Shown here: positions 17,071-27,000 of the stretch, piece after piece
How positions within the stretch are numbered: the first letter of the stretch is position 1
Layout: every line of letters begins with the position of its first letter
NCBI RefSeq assembly: GCF_025151215.1
Contig: NZ_CP102286.1
Span: 2,976,001-3,040,000 of the forward strand
Direction: 5' to 3'
DNA: 64,000 nucleotides
DNA from: Parabacteroides merdae ATCC 43184
Lineage (GTDB): Bacteria > Bacteroidota > Bacteroidia > Bacteroidales > Tannerellaceae
Position numbers and translations under genes: made by a program
The notes under the pieces: model-generated
The model's database searches: none
What the model saw: the letters and a program-made list of their open reading frames with translations, nothing else
Told to the model about the DNA's origin: nothing

Positions 17071-18351
17071 ATGATGCCATCCTGCCTGTCTATCCTGTTT
17101 CGCGCTCTCCGGATCGAGTGGAGAGAGACTAAGCGCACGTTATTTCCGACGACCCCGATAGAAACCGGGCTTTTCCTTTTCTTCTTCCTTCTTTACGGGT
17201 GTATCGGTTACCGGATGCTCTTTCATACGGAACTGATCGATGTACCCAACGGGGGAGCGGGAAGTTACTTGGGCTATGACAATCTATTCCATCTCCACAC
17301 GCGCGGAGGAGCATTCGACATCAGCCATCCCTTTTTCGGCATCTTCCATTTGTTGAAAACACTGTTGACAATCCTGTTGACAACCCTGTTCAAAGAGAAA
17401 ACTTCCGGTATTATTTGCCTGACACTGATGAACCTGTTGATAACCGGCGGACTGGTCCTGATCTATCGTTACCTGAAGCAGATCGTCCGGATCTCTTCCC
17501 GGCGGGCACTGTTACTGACAGGGTTCACGGGATGCTTTTTCACGACTGTTGTCTTATCATTCACCACAGAATCTTATCCGTTCTCCTTTTTCCTGCTCGT
17601 CTTCTCACTACTAATGCTTTCCAGGGAATACATGCTGACCGGATATATAAAAGGCCGGACGATCCTCTTTCTCTCTTTCCTGTGTGGAGGAATAACAATC
17701 ACCAACGCTGCCAAACCGGCAATGGCCCTGTTCCTGAATAAAACTCCGTTCTGGCATAAAATACGGACGGGGGTCAAAATCATGCTGCCATTTGTCATTT
17801 GCGTAGCTGTCATCATGGGCTTTTACACCCTCAAAGCGAAACTGTTCAACCCGGAAGGCCCGTCTCCTATCGAAACGACCGGGCAACTCGGACAGTATTT
17901 TATCCACGACGAGACATTCGGTAAACAAGCACTGGTCGATTTCTGGGGCAATACGATTATAAGCACGCCTCTCACACAACAGTTAGTCGGGAAAGAGGTC
18001 GTATTGCGTCCCAGCGAATACCTGCACAGTTGGAACAATGCCGTAATCATGTTTCTGTTGTTTTTAGTCGCGGCCTCGGCTTTGCTCAATCTGAAAAACA
18101 AATATGTACAACTGCTACTTATGTACCTGAGTATCGATTTCGTGATCCACTTTATCATCCGCTACGGGATGAACGAGGCGATCCTGTTCGGTGGGCATTG
18201 GATGTTTGCAATCCCGATCCTGCTGGGCTGGCTATACACACGATTGCCGGTCCGCATGTACCGGATACTGGACTGGGTTATTATCGGATTCTTTGTCCTG
18301 ACTGCAACGATAAACACGATGGAGTTTATGCGTTCCTTCTTATTCGCCTAA
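17071..18351 (+). CDS. Polytopic membrane protein, possible GT-C-like glycosyltransferase (DUF6080-like)
   Basis: A 426-residue integral membrane protein with about ten hydrophobic helices and a large first loop containing GYDNLFHLHTRGGAFDISHPFF. This loop, with an Asp-rich or His-rich patch after helix 1, and the overall architecture recall GT-C glycosyltransferases, which take sugars from polyprenyl-phosphate donors. I also recall a Bacteroidales family named DUF6080 of this size, but I cannot confirm membership. Its place after a lipid-linked phosphoribose-type synthase and phosphatase suggests it uses the resulting lipid pentose. It is convergent with porU and overlaps its 3' end by 12 bases. 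Confidence 0.75.
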   Translation: MMPSCLSILFRALRIEWRETKRTLFPTTPIETGLFLFFFLLYGCIGYRMLFHTELIDVPNGGAGSYLGYDNLFHLHTRGGAFDISHPFFGIFHLLKTLLTILLTTLFKEKTSGIICLTLMNLLITGGLVLIYRYLKQIVRISSRRALLLTGFTGCFFTTVVLSFTTESYPFSFFLLVFSLLMLSREYMLTGYIKGRTILFLSFLCGGITITNAAKPAMALFLNKTPFWHKIRTGVKIMLPFVICVAVIMGFYTLKAKLFNPEGPSPIETTGQLGQYFIHDETFGKQALVDFWGNTIISTPLTQQLVGKEVVLRPSEYLHSWNNAVIMFLLFLVAASALLNLKNKYVQLLLMYLSIDFVIHFIIRYGMNEAILFGGHWMFAIPILLGWLYTRLPVRMYRILDWVIIGFFVLTATINTMEFMRSFLFA

Positions 18352-21300
18352 AATGATGAATTTCCTTGCTTTTGTCGCGTCTTTGGAATTATCGGTACTG
18401 ATAGCTGCCCGGTAGATATAAACACCGGGACGCATACGGGCACCACCGGATGTCAGATCCCAGGAAACCGTATAGTTTTCGAACAGACCGGACGTTCCGC
18501 TTTCTTCATGTTTCCAAAGTTGTCGGCCTGCCAGATCGTAGACCATAATACCCACTCGCATCCGACTTTCGGGACGGTTGTGCATAAGATGGAAAGTCAC
18601 TTGCTCACGGGCGATACCCGGTGTTGCGATCACATCGAACAGGAAGGGTTTCAGTCCCTCGACCACTTCAAAAGTAAATGTCCGCACGGTCGAGTTATTC
18701 AAGATATCCCACACCCAGAACTCCGCCGTATGTTTACCCGGCTCAAGCGCCGGGATCGGGAACTTCACGATACCGGTCCCATCTTCGCCAGGTAACAGTT
18801 CGTAATAACTGTTCAGGTTATAGCTCAGGACGGTCGATTCGTCTATTACCAGCATCATATCATGCCCGACACTGCTTCCCGTGATATTCACTCCGCTCTT
18901 ATCCCATAACTCAGCGACAAAATAGGGAGTCGTGTTCACCTGGCCGCCATCTACAAATGTCGTATCATTCAGGTAAAGGGCACGGATTTCCGGACCGATC
19001 GTATCGGTTTCCGCCGTGTCGGAAGTTCCTCCGACAATGAAATTGTCGAAATTACCCTGTGCCTCATTGCCACTTTCCGTATCGACGGCATAGAGATTCA
19101 TTTTCCCCTGCAAATTAGAATAGGAAATATCCTTCGGAACCGTAAAAGTAAAGCTGAACTTTCCGTTGCGCACGGAGTCATTCCCTATAAAAATCGTATT
19201 CGGATAGTCGGTGAAGGTGAAAGCCGGACTGTCATCTTTATTGCTGTTCTTCAAGCAGGTGACAGTCACCTTGCTGTCTTTTACCGTCGGGTTGACTATA
19301 CCAGTAAAATCAGTTACCAACTGCCCGGAAGCATCCAACACCTCTCCTTCGACAGTGATCTTTTCCAAAGCTTTAAAAGATATTGAATTTCCGTCTACCG
19401 ATTGCCCGTTTACAGTCGTCACTTTCATTCCAAATTCTGGATAAGCTATTTTTACAGCTGGGTCTCCGATCAAGCAGAAACCAAGTTTGTAAACGGACGA
19501 CAAGGTGTTTTTCGTTGCTTGCATCACTTCTCCCAGCGTACGACGACGCCCATTATTTCTTTCAAACAAATTACGGATAACATTGTCGTTGATCGGGAAA
19601 TTAGGTCTGGAATAAGCGACACGAACAGTCGTAAACAGCGCAATGCCTCCACTGCTTTTATTCAGAAAGACATCTTCTCCGGCAGACGTATTCAAGTCAT
19701 CGAATCGCGTAAAATCGCAGGTAGCCGTCACCCATACCGGCAGATGAGTATAAGTAAACTGGTTGATATCTGTTTGTGTTAACACTTTCTCATCGCTTAA
19801 AGCCGTTGTCCCTCCATGTCCGGTATAATTAAACAATAGAAGTCCGTCTTTTAGAAGTTTTTGCAAGCCACTCCTTACATCCGGATAAGTTCCTGCCGTC
19901 ATGTCTTTTTTATAGGCATCATAATACAGCTTATTCACCAAAAACTCAGGATGTTCACTTTCGACATAACCTGCCAACTGATCAGCAAACTCCATATGCT
20001 CAGTCATAAATCCATCCGTATTGCTACCATCATCAGCCATAAAACACAGATTGTTTTTCCACGAACCTATATTTCTATTTTCCATATAAGAGATTACCTT
20101 ATCCACCATCTGAGTCGCCTGCTCCACAGTCCTGATAGGAAAGCGTCCGATCCCCAGACATAGTTTTTTATTTTGAAGGGATTTCTTATTATCCGCATCA
20201 TCCAGAAATCCGAAATAGTCATCAATCACATACGATTGACTACTTAATGAATTTTCCGTCTGATACGTCAATAACATATTGCTCATATCCACCGATTTCC
20301 AGGCGGAAGTCAATTTACGGTTGTCGAACGAGCCATCGCCGAACAGCAGTAAATATTTAGGAGCATCAGCTTCCGAAGTCTGCCGGTCGTAGAACATCTT
20401 CATAAAACGGCGATAAGCAGTTGCATCCGGTGTACCGCTGGAAAACTCGTTATAAATTGATTCTGGCGTCACCACCCGGACCGTCAGGTTATCCTTTGTC
20501 CGATGCGCTTCCGCCAAACGTTCTGCCTGCGTGGTAAAATTAGGCTGGGCAATAATGATCATATCTTGCTGTGGCAAAGCATGCAGATTCTGATTCACCA
20601 CCTCGCCGACCGTCACGGGAGCTTTTATCTGTGAAGGTTTTACTACGACAAACTCCCTCAAGGAAGCGGAAGCAGGAATTGAAAAAGACAACTCTGTCCC
20701 GTTCAGAGACGTTTCCATCTGTTGCGGATTTACACCGTCGGTCACATCAAAAACCAGCGTACTGGCATCGGCTCCCTGAATCACAAAACGGGAAGCATTG
20801 CCTCTTGCCGAGAGGCTGCGGAAGAATGTATAATTGTCATATACTTTCAATTGCCTCTTCATCTGCAGACGGAAATAGTTCAAGTGCACATTCTTATGTC
20901 CGGTCGTACTGTATCCGATGTTGACCTTTACAGTCTCACCTTTATCAGCCGTCCAAGCTCTTTCGCGATACAGTTCCCGTGCCACTTCGTATTCGTCCGA
21001 CGGGACAGACACGGAACCGGATATTAAAGCGTTTCCATCGACATTCATAGTAATCGTTCCGTTGCCACGGGAGATAAAAGACAGAGTGGCTTTTCCCTCG
21101 TCGTTCGTAATACCCGGAACCGATATCGTGAAATCACGGGATAAAGTAGAAGTAAACGATTCCCCATACAGTTCGCGCCCGGAACTGTTCACCGATACCA
21201 ACTCTTCTTCGTGCAAAACATAGTCATCGAAAGTTGTCACTTGCAAAGTGGCTCCAGCAGCAGATGCAGCCTTCTCCATCGTACGCCCGGCTGTTTCTTT

Positions 21301-21705
21301 CTCGGTCACGAAATAATATCCGTAATTGGAATAGGGGTTGTTGGTGTGGATAAAGGACTTATCAGAAGAAGAATATTCCCATTTGCGCGGCCCTTTCCCA
21401 TAAAACAACAAATAATCCGCACTCCTCCATACGGCTACCTCAGGGACATCATCAATATAGGTAGTAGAGAAATCTTCATCCAAAGGCCATCCTCCGTAGC
21501 CATAAACAGCTACTTTATCCAAATTGGAAAAGCCCATCTTTTTCAGATCGGCAGCCGTCAGTTTGTAAATACCATCTTCCGCCACCTGTATCTTCACCCA
21601 TTTCCCGGAGTTCAATACCGACTCGGAGGCATATCGGCTACTATCCGCCCAAGCAGAAGTGAGCAGACCGAATACAAACAGCAAGACACATAAGATTCTC
21701 TTCAT
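18340..21705 (-). CDS. porU: Type IX secretion sortase PorU (peptidase C25 family)
   Basis: Surface sortase that removes the C-terminal signal of T9SS cargo and attaches the protein to an anionic lipopolysaccharide. The 1121-residue protein has a signal peptide (VLLFVFGLLTSAWAD), long beta-rich N-terminal domains, and the gingipain-like catalytic domain with H630 (NYTGHGGTT) and C663 (ATCDFTRF). The 33-residue His-Cys spacing equals that of Porphyromonas PorU. A gingipain-type immunoglobulin-like region and a C-terminal type A-like sorting fold (VYDLAGRQLW, RPGVYIYRA) follow. It is last in a tight minus-strand run rex, FAH hydrolase, porU. Confidence 0.94.
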   Translation of the reverse strand: MKRILCVLLFVFGLLTSAWADSSRYASESVLNSGKWVKIQVAEDGIYKLTAADLKKMGFSNLDKVAVYGYGGWPLDEDFSTTYIDDVPEVAVWRSADYLLFYGKGPRKWEYSSSDKSFIHTNNPYSNYGYYFVTEKETAGRTMEKAASAAGATLQVTTFDDYVLHEEELVSVNSSGRELYGESFTSTLSRDFTISVPGITNDEGKATLSFISRGNGTITMNVDGNALISGSVSVPSDEYEVARELYRERAWTADKGETVKVNIGYSTTGHKNVHLNYFRLQMKRQLKVYDNYTFFRSLSARGNASRFVIQGADASTLVFDVTDGVNPQQMETSLNGTELSFSIPASASLREFVVVKPSQIKAPVTVGEVVNQNLHALPQQDMIIIAQPNFTTQAERLAEAHRTKDNLTVRVVTPESIYNEFSSGTPDATAYRRFMKMFYDRQTSEADAPKYLLLFGDGSFDNRKLTSAWKSVDMSNMLLTYQTENSLSSQSYVIDDYFGFLDDADNKKSLQNKKLCLGIGRFPIRTVEQATQMVDKVISYMENRNIGSWKNNLCFMADDGSNTDGFMTEHMEFADQLAGYVESEHPEFLVNKLYYDAYKKDMTAGTYPDVRSGLQKLLKDGLLLFNYTGHGGTTALSDEKVLTQTDINQFTYTHLPVWVTATCDFTRFDDLNTSAGEDVFLNKSSGGIALFTTVRVAYSRPNFPINDNVIRNLFERNNGRRRTLGEVMQATKNTLSSVYKLGFCLIGDPAVKIAYPEFGMKVTTVNGQSVDGNSISFKALEKITVEGEVLDASGQLVTDFTGIVNPTVKDSKVTVTCLKNSNKDDSPAFTFTDYPNTIFIGNDSVRNGKFSFTFTVPKDISYSNLQGKMNLYAVDTESGNEAQGNFDNFIVGGTSDTAETDTIGPEIRALYLNDTTFVDGGQVNTTPYFVAELWDKSGVNITGSSVGHDMMLVIDESTVLSYNLNSYYELLPGEDGTGIVKFPIPALEPGKHTAEFWVWDILNNSTVRTFTFEVVEGLKPFLFDVIATPGIAREQVTFHLMHNRPESRMRVGIMVYDLAGRQLWKHEESGTSGLFENYTVSWDLTSGGARMRPGVYIYRAAISTDNSKDATKARKFIILGE

Positions 21706-21719
21706 ACGTTTTTTCCGTG

Positions 21720-22334
21720 TTATCTCACAAAGAAATCCAGCAGCTTCTGCTCGCCGATATATCCCTGCAAGTGGTCGTCTATCTTGACCGGCCCCACGCC
21801 TACCGGGGTTCCGGTGTAGATCAAATCACCTATCTTCAACGTAAAGAAACGGCTCACATAGGCAATGATCTTGTCGACCGGGAAAAGCATATCCTGTGTA
21901 TTTCCCTCCTGGACGGTCTTGCCGTTAATATCCAGATGGAAAGGAATGCGGTTCACATCTCCCACACGCTCCAGTGGGACGAATGTCCCAAGAACAGCCG
22001 AATTATCGAACGCCTTGCTGATTTCCCAAGGCAGACCTTGCGCACGCAGCTTGTTTTGCAAATCGCGGGCTGTAAAGTCAATTCCTACCGTCACCTCGTT
22101 ATAGTAACGATGGGCGAAACGTTCGGCAATGTTTTTTCCCAGCCGGTCTATCTTCACGACGATCTCCGTTTCGTAATGAATCTCCGAAGAGAAATCAGGA
22201 ATGAAGAACGGTTTGCCGTCTTTCAGTAACGAAGAGTCGGACTTCATAAAGATAGTAGGCTCCGATAATTTTAACGAATGATGCAGCTCTTTATTGTGAG
22301 CAGCATAATTCATTCCTACGGCTATTATTTTCAT
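21720..22334 (-). CDS. Fumarylacetoacetate hydrolase (FAH) family protein
   Basis: A 204-residue single-domain FAH-fold enzyme (YcgM/FAHD1-like), usually a metal-dependent hydrolase, isomerase or oxaloacetate decarboxylase acting on beta-keto acids. Metal ligands are seen as E-x-E in HYETEIVVKI and D in VGIDFTARDLQ; SKAFDNSAVLG carries the conserved Lys. The motif KIGDLIYTGTPVGVGP near the C terminus is typical. It sits 3 bases after rex and 14 bases before porU, so redox control by Rex is conceivable. The substrate is unknown. Confidence 0.93.
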   Translation of the reverse strand: MKIIAVGMNYAAHNKELHHSLKLSEPTIFMKSDSSLLKDGKPFFIPDFSSEIHYETEIVVKIDRLGKNIAERFAHRYYNEVTVGIDFTARDLQNKLRAQGLPWEISKAFDNSAVLGTFVPLERVGDVNRIPFHLDINGKTVQEGNTQDMLFPVDKIIAYVSRFFTLKIGDLIYTGTPVGVGPVKIDDHLQGYIGEQKLLDFFVR

Positions 22335-22337
22335 ATA

Positions 22338-22988
22338 TCAGTGATTGATTGAATTCAAGCGGTTGAACATCACAGCAAGATGGGCATACATAGAGGTATT
22401 TTGCACCACGATATCTTCCGGCACACGGATACGGAACGGGGTAAAGTTCCACAAAGCCTTGATTCCTCCCGCGATAATCAATTCGGTCACTTCCTGCGCC
22501 TTGTCGACAGGGACGGTAATCACTCCGATCGTCGCTCCGTATTCCTTCTGCTTGGCAGGAAAATCATCCATGTGGTAGACCGGTATCCCGTTAATCTCGG
22601 TTCCGGCCAATTCCCGACGGACATCGAAGCCTCCAACAATCTCCAATCCGTATTGTTTCAGACCGGAATCCTGCAACAAGGCGGCTCCCAAGCTACCGAC
22701 ACCGAACAAGAATGCTTTATGCTGCGCCGTAAAACCTAAGAAATCCTCCAACACATCCACCAGCGTGCTGATTTCATAGCCGACACGTGTCTTCCCTGAA
22801 ATATTCACAAAAGAGAGGTCTTTCGCCACCTGACTGGGGTCCACATTAATTTCTTTGGCAATCTGAGTAGATGATACGAAAGCTTCCCCTCTTCCTTTCA
22901 TCAGTTTCAAAAAGGCAAGATACCACGGCAACCTCCTAAGAGTCGGCTCCGGCACTTTCCAGATTTGTTTCATTTCATCGTTAGCCAT
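22338..22988 (-). CDS. rex: Redox-sensing transcriptional repressor Rex
   Basis: Homodimeric repressor that senses the NADH/NAD ratio and controls fermentation and anaerobic energy genes. The 216-residue protein has an N-terminal winged helix (RRLPWYLAFLKLM, then SSTQIAKEINVDPSQVAKDLSF at about 39-60) and a Rossmann domain with GVGSLG at 96-101, followed by a C-terminal helix for domain swapping. It heads the rex-FAH-porU run. I saw no clear Rex operator (TTGTGAA palindrome) in its leader. Confidence 0.95.
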   Translation of the reverse strand: MANDEMKQIWKVPEPTLRRLPWYLAFLKLMKGRGEAFVSSTQIAKEINVDPSQVAKDLSFVNISGKTRVGYEISTLVDVLEDFLGFTAQHKAFLFGVGSLGAALLQDSGLKQYGLEIVGGFDVRRELAGTEINGIPVYHMDDFPAKQKEYGATIGVITVPVDKAQEVTELIIAGGIKALWNFTPFRIRVPEDIVVQNTSMYAHLAVMFNRLNSINH

Positions 22989-23014
22989 TGTTCAATCTTT
23001 ATTAATGTAGCTCA

Positions 23015-23022
23015 CAAAAGTA
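23015..23022 (-). promoter_or_regulatory. rex promoter -7 element (TACTTTTG)
   Basis: TACTTTTG on the minus strand, 26 bases before the rex start codon. Confidence 0.55.
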
Positions 23023-23123
23023 CAATTTTTTTCTTTGGGAATAGAAAAATAGAACACGCTCTTTTCATAAAGCGTCCATCTGTTTTCGCCACCGATACGG
23101 ACGATAACTATATAAATGTTCTT

Positions 23124-23744
23124 GCAAAACCAACCATCATACTATCATAATCGCCCGTATATTACTTTAAAACAACTCGTTACAGCATGATAGTTACCAT
23201 TTTACACTATTATTCATCTATCATAACCATCATAGTGAAAAACGATAACATACTGTATGTCAATTATACAATAAAAACAGAGACCGTCCGGGAATAGGTG
23301 CAGAACAGGTTAAAATAGCTTCATTTTTCATCAAGACAAGCTTTTCTTTTGCCAAAAACGGCTTGAATAGCTGCTTGAGACCCGGGTGTAAGAGCCACGG
23401 ACATCCGGGTGTGGAAGAGGTGCAGATCCGGGTCTGTGCGAAGCTCTTCCGGGGATGTGGGGATGTTTATCTGCCATGTTGAGGACACTTTTATGCCCTG
23501 TTTTTGCATCTTATCCGGCGAAAAGAGCGTTTTTTGTGCCAAATAATCTCGTTTCTGTCGATAGTCATTTTGGCCTATATAAATATAAGCAGCTCATTAT
23601 CGGTTACATAAATAAACTATTAAATAAAAAGCATGATAGATGCATGATGGTAGAATGATAGTAGAAAACAACTACTATCATGCTTTAACATATTGTGAAA
23701 CAACAGCTAACAACCAGCCATGATAGTATGATAGTTGGTTTGCA
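23124..23744. repeat. Repeat element A: 621-bp non-coding element with terminal inverted repeats
   Basis: The left end (23124-23149, TGCAAAACCAACCATCATAC...) and the right end (23720-23744) are near-perfect inverted copies of each other, about 25 bp with one gap and one mismatch. Inside there are more ATGATAGT-type repeats, including a hairpin at 23653-23683, and a central block (23378-23460) with three copies of CCGGGT(G/C)T-like sequence. No plausible gene is present; short frames cross it but show no protein character. Elements B (40201) and C (50905) have the same plan. It fills most of the 1.1-kb space between rex and the surface-protein gene. Confidence 0.7.
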
Positions 23745-23836
23745 AATTTTTATAGAGAAAAAAGAGATGGCCTTGGATAGCAATTTTTGGTGCGGTTGCC
23801 CTGAAAACATACAGAATCAATGCTTTTTTTTAACAA

Positions 23837-23868
23837 AAGCCTCCCCGATATTGCTACCGGAGAGGCTT
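23837..23868 (-). terminator. Rho-independent terminator hairpin, minus-strand orientation
   Basis: AAGCCTCC...GGAGAGGCTT forms a stem of about 10-12 pairs; on the minus strand it is followed by TTTTGTT and further T-rich sequence. It probably ends transcripts of the surface-protein gene, whose stop lies about 220 bases upstream. Confidence 0.6.
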
Positions 23869-24089
23869 CATTTTGTGTCTGCCTTTTCTCTTCACAGGGA
23901 TAATGGCAGATGAACTTTTTTTAATTTTTTACTTTAGTATTAATATTACCGCCTGTTCACCCATCACGGGATAATTAGCTTGAAAGCTGCACGGTAAAAT
24001 TTAGAATTATTTGATTTATAAAATCTTATTCTTTTTCAGAGCAGAGATACGATTGCTCGTATCCCTACCTGATGATGAATTTTCTATTA

Positions 24090-27000
24090 TTACTTAACGA
24101 TAGCCTTAACAGCTTCTTCGCCTTCAACAGCTACTACAACTACACCCTGAGGAGCAGCAATTACAGCATTGTCAGAAGTGATAACTGTGTTAGCTACTGT
24201 CTGGCCAAGGATGTTAGAAACAACAACCTTCTTACCGGCAGCATTAGCAACACGTACAGCACCCTGCTGAGCGATTACAGTTACTTCTGATGTTGCAATT
24301 TCTTCGTTGTCTGTTGCCAATTGATCATCTTCTTTGTTTTCAACGTTGAAGATCAGGGCACCGTCACCACCAGTCTTAGCGTTAGAGAAATAAGAAGGAT
24401 TCTTAGTCAAGACAACGCAACCATTCTGGATCTTCAACCAAGAGCCGTTTTCAGGAGCAATCTTTTCACCATCATAGTTGTTTGATTCGAACAAGAATTT
24501 GTTAGCATTACCTTCTTCTTCCACATTACCGGCAGCTTCAGGATTCACATAACGGAATGACCAAGTATAATTTTTGTGGTTGACGCCAGTCAACACATTC
24601 TTAATCTTGGTTGCACCAGCAGCCACCAAAGAATCATTTACAGCTTGTAATCTTGCAAAATCGATCTTATCATTTGCCAAAGCCTTGAATTCGTCTGTCA
24701 AAACCCACAATGTATCAGCCTGTTTGATAGCTTCAACAAAACCTACGCGAACATAACCAGCAGTTACATCTGTGTACGGTTTCTTGTAACCATTAGCAGC
24801 AGCAGAATCAGCGAAGCTAACTACATATTTACCTCTTTCAAATGCAGCCTTACCCGGAATAGCATGGATACAGTGGTTAGCATCTACCAAGTTACCATTT
24901 TCATCACGGTGAGTTCCGTCTGCTTCCGTACAAGGAATTGTATCTGTACCCGCGAAATCATTATGAGCAACAGAAAGTAGATACTGAGGTTTGATATCAC
25001 CATTGTCACGGTTGATCACAGCTGTATCGATCTGGAAGGCAAGACCTGTAGCCTTGTTAGCAGTCCACATACCTACATAATTCACGTTAGCATCCATCAA
25101 ACCACCTTCGCGGTTGTTTTCATCCATCAGATATTCTTTACGAACATTTTCAAAGAATCTCAAACTGTCACGACCATCTGTTGCACTTTCACCCAAAGCC
25201 GTATTGTTGAAACGGCGATACAGAGGAGCATCGCTCTTAGCGATAGCAAATACAGAAGTTCTTGTTTCAGTCAATACCTGAGCACGCAGCAGAGCATCTT
25301 CATCGTTGTCGACAACACCAGCTTTATTCAAGCCATTGTTATTAATCAAAGCATAATAACAAGTCAGATCTTCACCCTTCGTAAATTCATTGTTTTCTTT
25401 GAAATAGAAAGAAGTTACAGCATCTGTGCTAGCCGGATTTGTCGTTGCCATGATCTGGTGTTCTTTGTTTACATAGAGCTTACGTCCGTAAGGTGCAGAA
25501 ACCGTATAAAGACGTCTTTCCAACTGAGCCAATGTCGGAATATAAGTATTAGCACCACGAGCATCTACATCATAACCGAATTCAGCAGCTTGAGCAGCTT
25601 CAATTGAGAAACGGCCAGCATCTTCAGTCAATACGTTCAAAACAGAGTCTTCAGCATTCTTGTTCAGGTATTTATCAGCTGTATAAGCATGCCAGTAGTT
25701 GAATGTATAACGATTTACATCCAGATCCTGATCTTCCAAAAATTTGTATCCATTGTGTTTGTCAGCAACAGCGTCAGCAGAAACCGGTTCAAAGACAACT
25801 TCTACACCATTCAACTTGTACTGGCCGTCTTTAGTACCTTTTCTCAACTGGATCTGATAATCGTTCTGTGCATCGAACTCACGGTTAGTTACCTGAACCG
25901 GAGAAATTTCTGCACGAAGAGCAGAATGATCTTTCTTGATAACAACCCACTGGAATGCAGGGATATGGTTAAAATTCATATTCTTGATAACATCACCTCC
26001 AGTATATTCAGCTACAGAGTCTGCATCATAAATGTGAACGCCATAATATTCACCAGTTTTCACATTTTTGATCGTGTAAACACCGTCAGCGATACTTGCA
26101 TAATCAGAATCAATACCGTCGGCGTAAGCCAAAAGATTTACGTGGTTTTCAACAGGTCTTCCAGCAAGCACATCGTCATCATAGAAAGTAACGACATTCT
26201 TAGCTTCGTCTACCAAAGTACAATGTGACAACACTGTAAACAGCTTCGTATTATTCTGAACACCTGGTTTAAAACCAGTTGCCATGCTACCAGAAATTCC
26301 ATCATCTACACGGGCATCATCATTCAACATTGTCCAATATGTCACTTCGCTTCCTTTCTGGCTTTTCGGAGCCACGGCATTTGCCAACTCAACAAACTGA
26401 GAGAAAGATTCGACTTGCAAAGAGTCTGTCAACAGGTCCTTTGTGAATTTGAAACGGAATGCATCGTCCGGCAAATTATAGCCTAATGTATCAATCACAT
26501 TATAACCATTAACCGGTGTAACCAAATTGCCTGCGGCATCTTTTTCCATGATTGCAGCCGATGTTGTCAACTGATTATACAGTTTGAAAGAAGCACCAGT
26601 ACTTTCATAATAAGACGTATCAAGACGTAAATAGTTATAAGACAATTCTCCTTCGTCATTCAATTTGTTCAAAAACAGATATTCATCTTGTGCTGGTGTA
26701 TATCCACCTTTTTTGTTACGCAGAACTTCATAAGGAGAAGAAGGAGTACCACTACTTCTCAGGACCTGGGCTTGATACTTATCGGCAAACGGATTTTTGT
26801 CGATATCCTCTGCAAAAGACAACTGCATGTACTTAACATCATCGCCCTTTGTGTTCAGGTCTTCAGCAGACATTACCCAAGAACCCGGAGTCAAGATCTG
26901 TAAAGCTGTACCTGATTGCAGTTTTTGTTTCGAATCTTTTGCTGCATAAATAACGTTAGTAGCAGCATCTACACGAATCACCAAAGTAGAGTCACCACCG

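Noticed and set aside
23455..23658. Plus-strand open frame of 67 codons inside element A
   Set aside because: It crosses the repeat-rich core, its composition is not protein-like, and no promoter precedes it.
23653..23740. Clustered ATGATAG repeats as a possible CRISPR array
   Set aside because: Repeat words are 7-12 bases, irregularly spaced and present in both orientations; no uniform repeat-spacer pattern and no cas genes are seen.
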